A DNA stretch of 64,000 nucleotides from assembly GCF_002105195.1 (NCBI RefSeq), contig NZ_MUHU01000011.1, forward strand, positions 1 through 64,000, read 5' to 3'. This document shows, in pieces, positions 18,579 through 27,854 of this stretch. The translations under genes were made by a program, and so were the position numbers. This DNA is from Derxia lacustris. GTDB lineage: Bacteria; Pseudomonadota; Gammaproteobacteria; Burkholderiales; Burkholderiaceae_E. The notes beneath the pieces are model-generated. The model had not been told where the DNA came from, ran no database searches, and worked only from the letters and a program-made list of their open reading frames with translations. Each line of letters opens with the position of its first letter. Position 1 is the stretch's first letter.

Positions 18579-21404
18579 TCAGGCGGCCTGACGGGCGGGC
18601 CGGCGCGCGTCGACGAGACGGCGCAGCTCGGGCACGCAGGAGCCGCATTGTGTACCGCAGCGCAGGCCCTCCTTCAGCGCGTGCAACACCGCGTCGGCGG
18701 GCGCATCGCCGTGGTCGGCGATGAAATCCTCGATGCGGCGCTGGGTCACGTTGATGCAGTTGCAGATGGTGCGACCGGCCGGTACCACGCCGGCCGGCGC
18801 CTGCGGCGTGGCCATGAGCAGCAGCCGGCCGAAGGCGCGCGCATCGACGCCGGCTTCCAGGCTGTCGCGCAGCCAGCCTTCGGCGACGAAGTCGGTGGCC
18901 GCGTCGCCGGCAAGCAGCACCGCGTCGAGCCGGCCGTCGGCCAGCCGCATGCGGCGGCGCGCGTTGCGCCGGGCGTCGTCATAGCGCAGCACCGGCTCGG
19001 CGGCGAGGCCGAAGCGCAGCTCGATGCGGTCGACGAGGCCGTCGGGCAGCCGCGCCGCCGCGCCACGGAACAGCAGCCCGACGCGCACCGGGCCGCCGTC
19101 GGGCGCCGGCTCGTCGCGGCCGAAGGGCGTGCAGCTCGCGTAGTCGAGCACGGCGAATTCGGCTTGCAGCGCCTCACGAACCGCGCGGGCTTCGTCCTCG
19201 GCAAACCAGCCGAAGGCGAGCACGCGCGCCGGCAGCGCGACCTTCTCGACCCGCACGGCGGCGTGCTTGAGTTCGGGCTGATGGCTGAGCGGATCGGTCG
19301 CGCCGGTGGTGAGCGCATTGACGCCAGCCAGCACGCGGCCGTCGGCATCGCGGCCGCCGACATAGGCCGAGCCCCAGTGCATCGGGATAAAGGCATCGCC
19401 CGAACGCACGGTGACGCTGGCGCGCGCCGGCAGCAGCATCGCGCCACGCCGCGAGGCCACGCGCACCAGCTCGCCGCTCTCGATGCCGCGCCGCGCCATG
19501 TCGCCCGGGTAGAGCTCGATGACCGGCTCGGGCGCATGGCCGAACAGCCGGCCGAGCGTGCCGGTGCGGGTCATGCCGTGCCACTGGTCGCGCAGGCGGC
19601 CGGTGGTCAGGCGGAAGGGATGGCGCGCGTCGATGGCGTCGGCGACCGGCACATAAGGCAGCGCAGCGAATTTCGCGCGGCCGGATTCGGTCGGGAACAC
19701 GCCGTCGGCGTACAGGCGCGCGACCGGCGCCTCGCCTTCGCGGCAGGGCCATTGCTGCGGGCCCTGGGCGTCGAGCATGGCGTAGCCGAGGCCGGTGATG
19801 TCGAGGTCGCGGCCGCGCGTGGTTTCGCGGTGCTCGTTCCAGATGGCTTCGGCGTCGTCGTAGCCAAACAGCGTCGGCTGGCCGGGGCGCAGCACGGCTT
19901 CGAGCCGGCGCGCCACGTCGACCGCAATGCGCCAGTCGGCGCGCGCCGCGCCCGGCGCGGCAATCGCGGCGCGCACGCGGCTGATGCGGCGTTCGGAATT
20001 GGTGACGCTGCCATCCTTCTCGGCCCAGCTTGTTGCAGGCAGCAGGATGTCGGCGTACTCGGCGGTTTCGGTGCCGGCAAAGGCGTCCTGCACGATCACG
20101 CATTCGGCGGCGGCCAGCGCCTCGCGCACCCGGTTCTGGTCCGGCATCGACTGGGCGGGATTGGTGCAGACGATCCACAGCAGCTTGATCTGCCCGGCGC
20201 GCACCGCCTCGAACATGTCGACCGCCGTCTTGCCCGGCGCGGCCGGCACGGCGTCCACGCCCCACAGCCGCGCCACCTCGGCGCGATGCTCGGCGTTGGC
20301 CAGGTCGCGGTGGCCGCTCAGCAGATTGGCCATGCCGCCCACCTCGCGCCCGCCCATCGCATTGGGCTGGCCGGTGAGCGAGAACGGCCCGGCGCCCGGC
20401 CGGCCGATCTGCGCCGTGGCCAGATGCAGATTGATGAGCGCCGCATTCTTGGCCGTGCCGCTGGCCGACTGGTTGAGGCCCTGGCAGTACAGCGACAGCA
20501 CGGCCTTGGCGCGGCCGAACAGCAGCGCCGCGTCCATCACCAGCTCGGCGCTGATGCCGCAGGTCTGCGCGACGAAGCCCGGCGTGTAGTCGCGCACCAG
20601 CCGCTTCAGCTCCGCGAAGCCCTCGGTATGCGCGGCGATATAGCTCTCGTCGATGAGCCCTTCCCACAGCAGCACATGCAGCATGCCGTGGAACAGCGCC
20701 ACGTCGGTACCGGGCAGGATTTGCAGGAACAGGTCGGCGCTCTCGGCCGTGTCGGTGCGGCGCGGATCGATGACGATGGTCTTCAGCGCCGGATTGCGCG
20801 CCTTCGCATCCTCGATGCGGCGGAACAGGATCGGATGCGCATAGGCCGGATTGGCGCCGACGATGAACAGCAGGTCGGTGTGGTCGATGTCCTCGTAGCA
20901 GGCCGGCGGCGCGTCGGCGCCGAGCGTGAGCTTGTAGCCCGCCACCGCGCTCGACATGCACAGCCGCGAGTTGGTGTCGATGTTGTTGCTGCCGAGCAGG
21001 CCCTTGGCCAGCTTGTTGAAGACGTAGTAGTCCTCGGTGAGCAGCTGGCCGCTCAGGTAGAGGCCCACGCTGTCGGGGCCGTGGCGCGCGACGGTGTCGG
21101 CGATGCGGCCGGCCACCGTGTCGAGCGCTTCGTCCCAGCCGGCGGCGCGGCGCGGCTGGCCGCGCGTGTCGCGGATTTCCGGCGCCAGCAGCCGCGCCGT
21201 GCGTTGCAGGCCGGGCCGCGCCGTCAGGTGCAGCGTCGAGCCCTTGGTGCAGAGCCGGCCGAAGTTGGCCGGATGGTTTTCATCGCCGCGCACGCCGGTC
21301 ACCTCGCCCGCGCGCGTCTCGATGACCACGCCGCAGCCGACCCCGCAGTAGGGGCAGGTGCTGCGTGTTTCCTGCGGGGCGACAGCAATCGGGATCGGGT
21401 TCAT
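18579..21404 (-). CDS. nasA: Assimilatory nitrate reductase, catalytic subunit with C-terminal BFD domain
   Basis: Molybdopterin (bis-MGD) enzyme reducing nitrate to nitrite in the cytoplasm; 941 aa. The N-terminal [4Fe-4S] site is CPYCGVGC followed by LCTKG (about residues 18-52). Mo-bisMGD domains follow, with LCMSSAVAGYK (about 152) near the active site and TNPAQSMPDQ. The C-terminal molybdopterin dinucleotide-binding domain contains MTRTGTLGRLFGH. After an intermediate region the last ~65 residues form a bacterioferritin-associated-ferredoxin-type [2Fe-2S] domain, CNCINV and CGTQCGSC. No separate reductase subunit is encoded nearby, so the electron donor is unknown. Lies between nirD and ybiB. 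Confidence 0.95.
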   Translation of the reverse strand: MNPIPIAVAPQETRSTCPYCGVGCGVVIETRAGEVTGVRGDENHPANFGRLCTKGSTLHLTARPGLQRTARLLAPEIRDTRGQPRRAAGWDEALDTVAGRIADTVARHGPDSVGLYLSGQLLTEDYYVFNKLAKGLLGSNNIDTNSRLCMSSAVAGYKLTLGADAPPACYEDIDHTDLLFIVGANPAYAHPILFRRIEDAKARNPALKTIVIDPRRTDTAESADLFLQILPGTDVALFHGMLHVLLWEGLIDESYIAAHTEGFAELKRLVRDYTPGFVAQTCGISAELVMDAALLFGRAKAVLSLYCQGLNQSASGTAKNAALINLHLATAQIGRPGAGPFSLTGQPNAMGGREVGGMANLLSGHRDLANAEHRAEVARLWGVDAVPAAPGKTAVDMFEAVRAGQIKLLWIVCTNPAQSMPDQNRVREALAAAECVIVQDAFAGTETAEYADILLPATSWAEKDGSVTNSERRISRVRAAIAAPGAARADWRIAVDVARRLEAVLRPGQPTLFGYDDAEAIWNEHRETTRGRDLDITGLGYAMLDAQGPQQWPCREGEAPVARLYADGVFPTESGRAKFAALPYVPVADAIDARHPFRLTTGRLRDQWHGMTRTGTLGRLFGHAPEPVIELYPGDMARRGIESGELVRVASRRGAMLLPARASVTVRSGDAFIPMHWGSAYVGGRDADGRVLAGVNALTTGATDPLSHQPELKHAAVRVEKVALPARVLAFGWFAEDEARAVREALQAEFAVLDYASCTPFGRDEPAPDGGPVRVGLLFRGAAARLPDGLVDRIELRFGLAAEPVLRYDDARRNARRRMRLADGRLDAVLLAGDAATDFVAEGWLRDSLEAGVDARAFGRLLLMATPQAPAGVVPAGRTICNCINVTQRRIEDFIADHGDAPADAVLHALKEGLRCGTQCGSCVPELRRLVDARRPARQAA

Positions 21405-21506
21405 GGCGAGTTTCGCGAGCTTGAGGCCGCAAGGCCCGGGTTCAAAGATGCATCGGCAATATCGGAAACGGCAGCCAGCATGAAGCCCGGCCGCCCTGCC
21501 CGGCTA

Positions 21507-21881
21507 TCAGCCGCAGCGGCGCACCGGACAGGCCGGCACCGCCGGCTCGGCACCGGCCTCGGCGAGCGCCTCGGCGGCCAGCAGCACGCGGCCGTTCTCG
21601 ATCCGCAGCGGCCAGGTCTTCACCTGGCCCACATCGGGCGCCACCACCGCGCCGGTCGCCAGTTCGATGTTCCAGTTGTGCAGCGGACAGGCCACGCGCC
21701 CGCCGAACACGATGCCCTGCGACAGCGGCCCGCCCTTGTGCGGACAGCGGTCCTCCAGCGCAAACACGGCGCCCGCGCTGCGGAAGATCGCCACATCGGC
21801 GAGACCGGCTTGGGCGCGCTTCACCACGCGCGCGCCGAGTTCGGGCAGGTCGTCCAGCGCGCCCACATCGAGCCATTCCAT
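21507..21881 (-). CDS. nirD: Nitrite reductase small subunit
   Basis: Rieske-like partner of NirB. The chosen start gives MEWLDVGALDDLPELG and is preceded by AGGAGAAGGCA, an excellent ribosome site; an in-frame ATG 11 codons upstream overlaps nirB by 8 bp and is less likely. 124 aa. CPHKGGPL (about residues 48-55) and CPLHNW (about 65-70) keep both Cys and both His of a Rieske [2Fe-2S] centre, residues that several enteric NirD proteins have lost. The cysteine-containing tail ends CPVRRCG. Encoded between nirB and nasA. Confidence 0.93.
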   Translation of the reverse strand: MEWLDVGALDDLPELGARVVKRAQAGLADVAIFRSAGAVFALEDRCPHKGGPLSQGIVFGGRVACPLHNWNIELATGAVVAPDVGQVKTWPLRIENGRVLLAAEALAEAGAEPAVPACPVRRCG

Positions 21882-21906
21882 TGCCTTCTCCTGTTCGATC
21901 GTCGGG

Positions 21907-24354
21907 TTACGCATGGCTCTTGGCCTCGGCGGTCAGCGGCACGAACTGGCGCAGATCGACCTGCGCCCGCTCGGGCTCGTGCCAGGGATCGGGCAGCCCG
22001 TCGAGCGAGAACAGCAGCCGCTCATACAGCGCCTTGCGGCCCTCGGCGTCGTCGAGCACACGCGCCTTCACGTAATCCATGCCGACGCGGCTCAGGTAAT
22101 GAACCGTGCGTTCCAGATACCAACCCTCCTCGCGGTAGAGCTGGAGGAAGGCGCCGGAAATCTCCATCACCTCCTCGGCCGTGCCCACCTTGCAGAAGAA
22201 TTGCGCGACCTCGGTCTTGATGCCGCCGTTGCCGCCGATGTGGATTTCCCAGCCCGAGTCGACGCCGATCACGCCCACATCCTTGATGCCCGATTCGGCG
22301 CAATTGCGCGGGCAGCCCGACACCGCCAGCTTGACCTTGTGCGGTGCCGCCATGCGCCAGAGCATCTTCTCCAGATCGATGCCGAGGCCCGTGCTGTCCT
22401 GGGTGCCGAAGCGGCACCACTCGCTGCCGACGCAGGTCTTCACCGTGCGCAGCGTCTTGCCGTAGGCGTGGCCCGACGGCATGCCGATCTCGGTCCACAC
22501 GGCTTGCAGGTCTTCCTTCTTCACGCCGAGCAGATCGATGCGCTGGCCGCCCGTGACCTTGACCGCCGGGATCTTGAACTTGTCCACGGCGTCGGCGATG
22601 CGGCGCAGTTCGTCGGCGCTGGTCACGCCGCCCCACATGCGCGGCACGACCGAATAGGTGCCGTCCTTCTGGATGTTGGCGTGCGCGCGTTCGTTGATGA
22701 AGCGCGATTGCGGATCGTCCACCGCTTCCTTGGGCCAGGTGCTGATGAGGTAGTAGTTCATCGCCGGGCGGCAGCTCGGGCAGCCGTCGGGCGTGCGCCA
22801 GCCGAGCGCCGCGCGCGTCTGCGTCATCGAGGTGAGGTGCTGGTTGCGGATCGCGTCGCGCACCGCCTGATGCGAATGGTCGGTGCAGCCGCACATGGCC
22901 TTGACGGCGGGCGCGGCGGTGTAGTCGGCGCCGGCCGTGGCCATGAGGATTTGCTCGACCAGCCCGGTGCACGAGCCGCAGGACGCGCTCGCCTTGGTGC
23001 ACTTGCGCACCTCGTCGAGCGTGAACAGGCCCTGCTCGCGGATGGCCTTGACGATGCTTCCCTTCTTCACGCCGTTGCAGCCGCAGACCTCGGCCTCGTC
23101 GGGCAGCGCCATCGCGCGGTTGCCGCCGCCGTGGCCGCTGTCGCCGAGATGGTTCTCGCCGAACATCAGGTGCTCGCGAATCTCGTTCACATGCCGGCCT
23201 TCGCGCAGCAGCGTGAAGTACCAGGAGCCGTCTGCGGTGTCGCCGTACAGGCAGGCGCCGACCAGCTTGTCGTCCTTCAGCACCAGCTTCTTGTAGACGC
23301 CGCCGTAGGGATCGCTCAGCACGATTTCCTCGCAGCCTTCGCCACCGATGAAATCGCCGGCCGAGAACAGGTCGATGCCGGTGACCTTGAGCTTGGTGCT
23401 GGTCACGGTGCCGGCATAGGCCGCGTCGCTGGGCCCGGCCAGATGCTGGGCACAGACCTTGGCCTGCTCGAACAGCGGCGCCACCAGACCGTAGGCAATG
23501 CCGCGATGCGCCGCGCATTCGCCGACCGACCACACGCTCGGGTCGCTGGTTTGCAACGCGTCGTTGACGACGATGCCGCGATTGCAGTCGAGCCCGGCGC
23601 TCTCGGCCAGCGCGTAGTTGGGGCGGATGCCGACCGCCATCACCACCAGATCGGCCGGTAGCTGGGTGCCGTCCTTGAACCTGATCGCGGCGACGCGGCC
23701 CGATTCGCCGCGCACCAGTTCGCTGGTCTGCGCGCCCATCGCGAAGTGGATGCCGCGCGCTTCGAGCGCGGTCTGCAACAGCTTGCCGGCGGTCTTGTCG
23801 AGCTGGCGTTCCATCAGCCAGTCGCCGACGTGGACCACGGTCACGTCCATGCCGCGGATCTTCAGGCCGTTGGCGGCTTCGAGTCCGAGCAGGCCGCCGC
23901 CGATGACGACGGCATGCGTGTGCACCTTGGCGGCGGCGATCATCGCGTCGGTATCGGCGATGTCGCGGTAGGCGATCACGCCTTCCAGGTCGGCGCCCGG
24001 AATTGGCAGGATGAAGGGATTTGAGCCGGTCGCGATCAGCAGCTGGTCGTAGTCGGCGCGCTGGCCGTCGGCGGTCTCAACAAACTTGGCCGCGCGGTCG
24101 ATCTTCACGATCCTCTTGCCGGTGTGCAGCGCGATGCCGTTCTCGGCGTACCAGGGCAGCGGGTTGAGGATGATCTCGTCGATCGTCTGCTCGCCGGCCA
24201 GCACCGGCGACAGCAGGATGCGGTTGTAGTTGGGATGCGGCTCGGCGCCGAAGACGGTGATGTCGTACTTGCCCGGCGCGAGCTTGAGCAGCTCCTCCAG
24301 GGTGCGGATGCCGGCCATGCCGTTTCCGATGCAGACGAGCTTGGGCTTGTTCAT
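21907..24354 (-). CDS. nirB: NADH-dependent nitrite reductase large subunit (sirohaem)
   Basis: Cytoplasmic six-electron reduction of nitrite to ammonium. 815 aa from the ATG at 24354; the longer frame adds 20 non-conserved residues. Domains in order: FAD/NADH oxidoreductase with CIGNGMAGIRTLEEL (residues 7-21) and VVIGGGLLGLEAANGL (about 147); BFD [2Fe-2S] domain CGCNGV ... CTKASASCGSC (about 420-460); a further MCGCTDHSH block; a ferredoxin-like half-domain; and the sirohaem/[4Fe-4S] site CVGSEWCRFG and SGCPRNCAESG (about 635-680). It lies between the nrt transporter genes and nirD. Confidence 0.97.
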   Translation of the reverse strand: MNKPKLVCIGNGMAGIRTLEELLKLAPGKYDITVFGAEPHPNYNRILLSPVLAGEQTIDEIILNPLPWYAENGIALHTGKRIVKIDRAAKFVETADGQRADYDQLLIATGSNPFILPIPGADLEGVIAYRDIADTDAMIAAAKVHTHAVVIGGGLLGLEAANGLKIRGMDVTVVHVGDWLMERQLDKTAGKLLQTALEARGIHFAMGAQTSELVRGESGRVAAIRFKDGTQLPADLVVMAVGIRPNYALAESAGLDCNRGIVVNDALQTSDPSVWSVGECAAHRGIAYGLVAPLFEQAKVCAQHLAGPSDAAYAGTVTSTKLKVTGIDLFSAGDFIGGEGCEEIVLSDPYGGVYKKLVLKDDKLVGACLYGDTADGSWYFTLLREGRHVNEIREHLMFGENHLGDSGHGGGNRAMALPDEAEVCGCNGVKKGSIVKAIREQGLFTLDEVRKCTKASASCGSCTGLVEQILMATAGADYTAAPAVKAMCGCTDHSHQAVRDAIRNQHLTSMTQTRAALGWRTPDGCPSCRPAMNYYLISTWPKEAVDDPQSRFINERAHANIQKDGTYSVVPRMWGGVTSADELRRIADAVDKFKIPAVKVTGGQRIDLLGVKKEDLQAVWTEIGMPSGHAYGKTLRTVKTCVGSEWCRFGTQDSTGLGIDLEKMLWRMAAPHKVKLAVSGCPRNCAESGIKDVGVIGVDSGWEIHIGGNGGIKTEVAQFFCKVGTAEEVMEISGAFLQLYREEGWYLERTVHYLSRVGMDYVKARVLDDAEGRKALYERLLFSLDGLPDPWHEPERAQVDLRQFVPLTAEAKSHA

Positions 24355-24475
24355 GCGTGCCTCGCTGCGCGTTTCTTGCGCGTGAGAAGGGCCTGCCGAT
24401 GCGCTCGGGCGCATCGGAACGAAGGTGGTCTGGGTCTTGGATTGCCCGCGCTCAGGCGGGCCGGATGCGTGCCGC

Positions 24476-25276
<801 letters not shown>

Positions 25277-25302
25277 GGCGATGCTCCGGTGCTTTGCGGG
25301 GT

Positions 25303-26163
25303 TCAGGACTTGACGTCTTCGTAGGTGAAGGCTTGCGCCACCCGCACCAATGCCATCTCGAGGATCAGGCCCACGATGCCGATCACGAAGATCGCCACGA
25401 TGATGTTGGCCACGTTGAGGTTGTTCCACTCGTCCCAGACCCAGAAGCCCACGCCCACGCCGCCGGTCAGCATCTCGGCCGCCACGATCACCAGCCACGC
25501 GGTGCCGACGGCCAGCCGCACGCCGGTCAGGATGTAGGGCAGCACCGAGGGCAGCAGGATCTTGGTGATGACCTTCCACTCGCTCAGGTTCAGCACCTTG
25601 GCCACGTTCAGATAGTCCTGCGGCACGCGCTGCACGCCCACGGCGGTGTTGATGATCATCGGCCAGATCGAGCAGATGAAGATGGTCCAGATCGCCGCCG
25701 GATTGGCGCCCTTGAACACCAGCAGGCCGATCGGCAGCCAGGCCAGCGGCGACACCGGCCGCAGCAGCGTGATGACCGGATTGAACATGCGGCCGCAGAA
25801 CTCGGACCGGCCGATGAGGAAGCCGAACGGAATGCCGACCGCCGCCGCGAGGCCGAAGCCCATCGCCACGCGCAGCAGCGAATTGCCGATCTTGAAACCG
25901 ATGCCCACGTCGTTCGGGCCGGCCTTGTAGAACGGATCGGCAAACACCTTGAGCGCCGCATCGAACACCACCGCTGGCGACGGAATGTCGGCGGTGAACT
26001 TGTGCACCGCGATCCACACCGCCAGCAGCGCACCGAAGCCGAGCAGCGGCGCAAGGATGCGCAGCGCAATCGCGCGGGTCGCTTCCAGGGTGCGCCCCGG
26101 TGCGGGCTGCGGCGTGGGACCGGACGTGCCGGGCGCGGGAACTTGCTTGAGGACAGCGGCCAT
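25303..26163 (-). CDS. nrtB: Nitrate ABC transporter, permease
   Basis: 286 aa inner-membrane permease of the BPD type. The start MAAVLKQVPAPG is preceded by CAGGAGCCCGCC, so it is preferred over the ATG four codons earlier. A Pro-rich cytoplasmic N-terminus is followed by about six helices (for example ILAPLLGFGALLAVWIAV). The EAA-loop region with LNVAKVLNLSEWKVITKILLP contacts NrtD. Encoded between nrtA and nrtD. Confidence 0.93.
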   Translation of the reverse strand: MAAVLKQVPAPGTSGPTPQPAPGRTLEATRAIALRILAPLLGFGALLAVWIAVHKFTADIPSPAVVFDAALKVFADPFYKAGPNDVGIGFKIGNSLLRVAMGFGLAAAVGIPFGFLIGRSEFCGRMFNPVITLLRPVSPLAWLPIGLLVFKGANPAAIWTIFICSIWPMIINTAVGVQRVPQDYLNVAKVLNLSEWKVITKILLPSVLPYILTGVRLAVGTAWLVIVAAEMLTGGVGVGFWVWDEWNNLNVANIIVAIFVIGIVGLILEMALVRVAQAFTYEDVKS

Positions 26164-26216
26164 GGCGGGCTCCTGTTGCATCGTCGTGGTGAAAGTGAAA
26201 GCAGGCGTGGCGGGCT

Positions 26217-27494
26217 TCAGGCCGCCTTCACCTTGAAGCTGTCGGCGTACTTCGCCGGATCCTTGCCGTCCCAGACCGCACCGTCGATCATCTTCACGCT
26301 GCGCATCGCGTCCTTCGGCACGGCGATGTTCATGGCCGAGGCCACCTGCTTGTAAAGATCGATCTGGTTTACCGCTTTGGCCACGGCCAGATAGTCGGGA
26401 TGCGCCTTGAGCAGGCCCCAGCGCTTGTGCTGCGTGAGGAACCACATGCCATCCGACAGGAACGGGAAGTTCACGTAGCCGTCGTTGAAGAACTTCATGT
26501 AGTTGGGGTCGTCCCAGCTCTTGCCCAGGCCGTTCACATAGCGGCCCAGGATGCGCTGGTTGATCGCATCGACCGAGGTGTTCACATAGCCCGGCGCGGC
26601 GATGGCTTCGGCCATCTTGAGGCGGTTGTTCAGCGAGGCGTCGATCCAGCGGCTGGCTTCGAGCACGGCCATCATCACGGCGCGCGTGGTGTTGGGGTTC
26701 TGCTTCACGAACTCGGCGGTGCATCCGAGCACCTTCTCGGGATGGTCCTTCCAGATGTCCTGGGTGGTGTTGGCCGTGATGCCGATGTTGTCCATGATGG
26801 CGCGCTGGTTCCAGGGCTCGCCAACGCAGAAGCCATCCATGTTGCCGATGCGCATGTTGGCCACCATCTGCGGCGGCGGCACGGTGATGGTCTTGGCGTC
26901 GGTCAGCGGATTGATGCCGTAGGTGCCGAGCCAGTAGTACAGCCACATCGCGTGGGTGCCGGTCGGAAAGGTCTGGGCGAAGGTGTATTCGCGCTTGTCG
27001 CTGTCCATCAGCTTCTTGAGGCTGGCGCCGTCCACGGCGCCCTTGTCGGACAGCTTCCTGGAGAGCGTGATCGCCTGGCCGTTGTGGTTGAGGCCCATGA
27101 GCACGGCCATGTCCTTCTTGGGGCCGGACACGCCGAGTTGCACGCCGTAGATCAGGCCGTAGAGCACATGGGCGAAGTCGATGTCGCCGTTGACCAGCTT
27201 GTCGCGCACCGAGGCCCAGGACGCTTCCTTGCTCGGCACGATGGTCACGCCGTACTTCTTGTCGAAGCCGAGCACCGAGGCCATCACGATGGAAGCGCAG
27301 TCGGTCAGCGGGATGAAGCCGATCTTGACTTCCTTCTTCTCGGGCGCGTCCGAGCCGGCGGCCCAGGCGCCGGCCTTCACGCGCGGATCGATCATGGCCA
27401 TGAGACCGGCACCGCTGCCGGCTGCGATGAGCGTGCGGCGGCGGCTGTCGATCTTCTCGGTGGTGTCCGTCGTGGCGGGCGTCTGGGGCGACAT
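26217..27494 (-). CDS. nrtA: Nitrate-binding protein of the ABC transporter
   Basis: 425 aa, NrtA/NasF family. The start at 27494 has GGAGAACTCG directly upstream. The N-terminus DSRRRTLIAAGSGAGLMAMID looks like a twin-arginine-type or related export signal. The mature part begins KEVKIGFIPLTDCASIVMA, and residues typical of nitrate/bicarbonate-binding proteins follow: FPTGTHAMWLYYW and GFCVGEPWNQRA. The gene begins after a 5' leader with a two-hairpin ANTAR motif and terminator (27543-27635). First gene of the transport-reduction operon. Confidence 0.95.
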   Translation of the reverse strand: MSPQTPATTDTTEKIDSRRRTLIAAGSGAGLMAMIDPRVKAGAWAAGSDAPEKKEVKIGFIPLTDCASIVMASVLGFDKKYGVTIVPSKEASWASVRDKLVNGDIDFAHVLYGLIYGVQLGVSGPKKDMAVLMGLNHNGQAITLSRKLSDKGAVDGASLKKLMDSDKREYTFAQTFPTGTHAMWLYYWLGTYGINPLTDAKTITVPPPQMVANMRIGNMDGFCVGEPWNQRAIMDNIGITANTTQDIWKDHPEKVLGCTAEFVKQNPNTTRAVMMAVLEASRWIDASLNNRLKMAEAIAAPGYVNTSVDAINQRILGRYVNGLGKSWDDPNYMKFFNDGYVNFPFLSDGMWFLTQHKRWGLLKAHPDYLAVAKAVNQIDLYKQVASAMNIAVPKDAMRSVKMIDGAVWDGKDPAKYADSFKVKAA

Positions 27495-27542
27495 CGAGTT
27501 CTCCGTGTGGCTGGCGAGTGCGGGCCAGCGTTCTGAAAAGAC

Positions 27543-27601
27543 AAAAAAATAAGGGCGTCCTGCCGGCCCGAACCTGAGTTCGAACCGACGGGACGCCCTT
27601 A
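27543..27601 (-). terminator. Leader terminator upstream of nrtA (attenuator)
   Basis: On the minus strand TAAGGGCGTCC (27591-27601) pairs with GGACGCCCTTA (27550-27560), an 11-bp stem extended by further internal pairing (CGAAC/GTTCG), and is followed by seven T. It lies inside the 5' leader about 50 bases before the nrtA ATG, so unless disrupted it would stop transcription before the operon. Confidence 0.9.
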
Positions 27602-27635
27602 TCCCGAAGAGCAGGCACCGTCCTTGGTACCTGCC
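27589..27635 (-). promoter_or_regulatory. ANTAR (NasT) target: two hexaloop hairpins P1 and P2
   Basis: Minus-strand RNA. P1 (27611-27634): 9-bp stem, GCAGGTACC pairing with GGTGCCTGC (one T-G pair), loop AAGGAC. P2 (27589-27606): 6-bp stem, CGGGAT with GTCCCG, loop AAGGGC. Both six-base loops have A at position 1 and G at position 4, the established signature of RNAs bound by ANTAR proteins, and a 4-base linker joins them. The P2 loop and 3' strand are the same bases that form the 5' arm of the terminator, so P2 and the terminator exclude one another. Confidence 0.85.
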
Positions 27636-27696
27636 ATTCCTAAATCTGAATTTGCTGCTTGCTGCTGCGCCGCCATTGGCGCGAGCCAACGACTAA

Positions 27697-27711
27697 GCAA
27701 TCGGCAGGCCA
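27697..27711 (-). promoter_or_regulatory. Candidate sigma-54 promoter of the nrtA leader
   Basis: Minus strand TGGCCT-GCCGA-TTGC has the invariant GG-N10-GC spacing of -24/-12 promoters and matches 8 of the 10 defined bases of TGGCAC-N5-TTGC. A start about 12 bases downstream (near 27686) would give a leader containing P1 and P2 intact. Such a promoter would bring the operon under NtrC control. No clear NtrC site was recognised. Confidence 0.4.
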
Positions 27712-27854
27712 GAACAAGGAGATATTCTCAATCCCTTGTTTTTAAAAGAATTGTCTCGTGATGAAATGCATTTTGACGCTCAGCCTGCCGAACCGTCAGG
27801 CACTGCGAATGTGCGTTGCACCACGTTCGCGCTTCATCGCTGTGCAGCGCAGCG

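Noticed and set aside
21882-21914. Longer NirD start at 21914
   Set aside because: It overlaps nirB by 8 bp without a ribosome site, whereas the internal ATG at 21881 has AGGAG at ideal spacing and begins where homologues begin.
18564-22220. 1218-residue open frame antisense to nasA and nirD
   Set aside because: Mirrors the sense codon bias, shows no domain, and lies over two well-supported genes with intact cofactor motifs.
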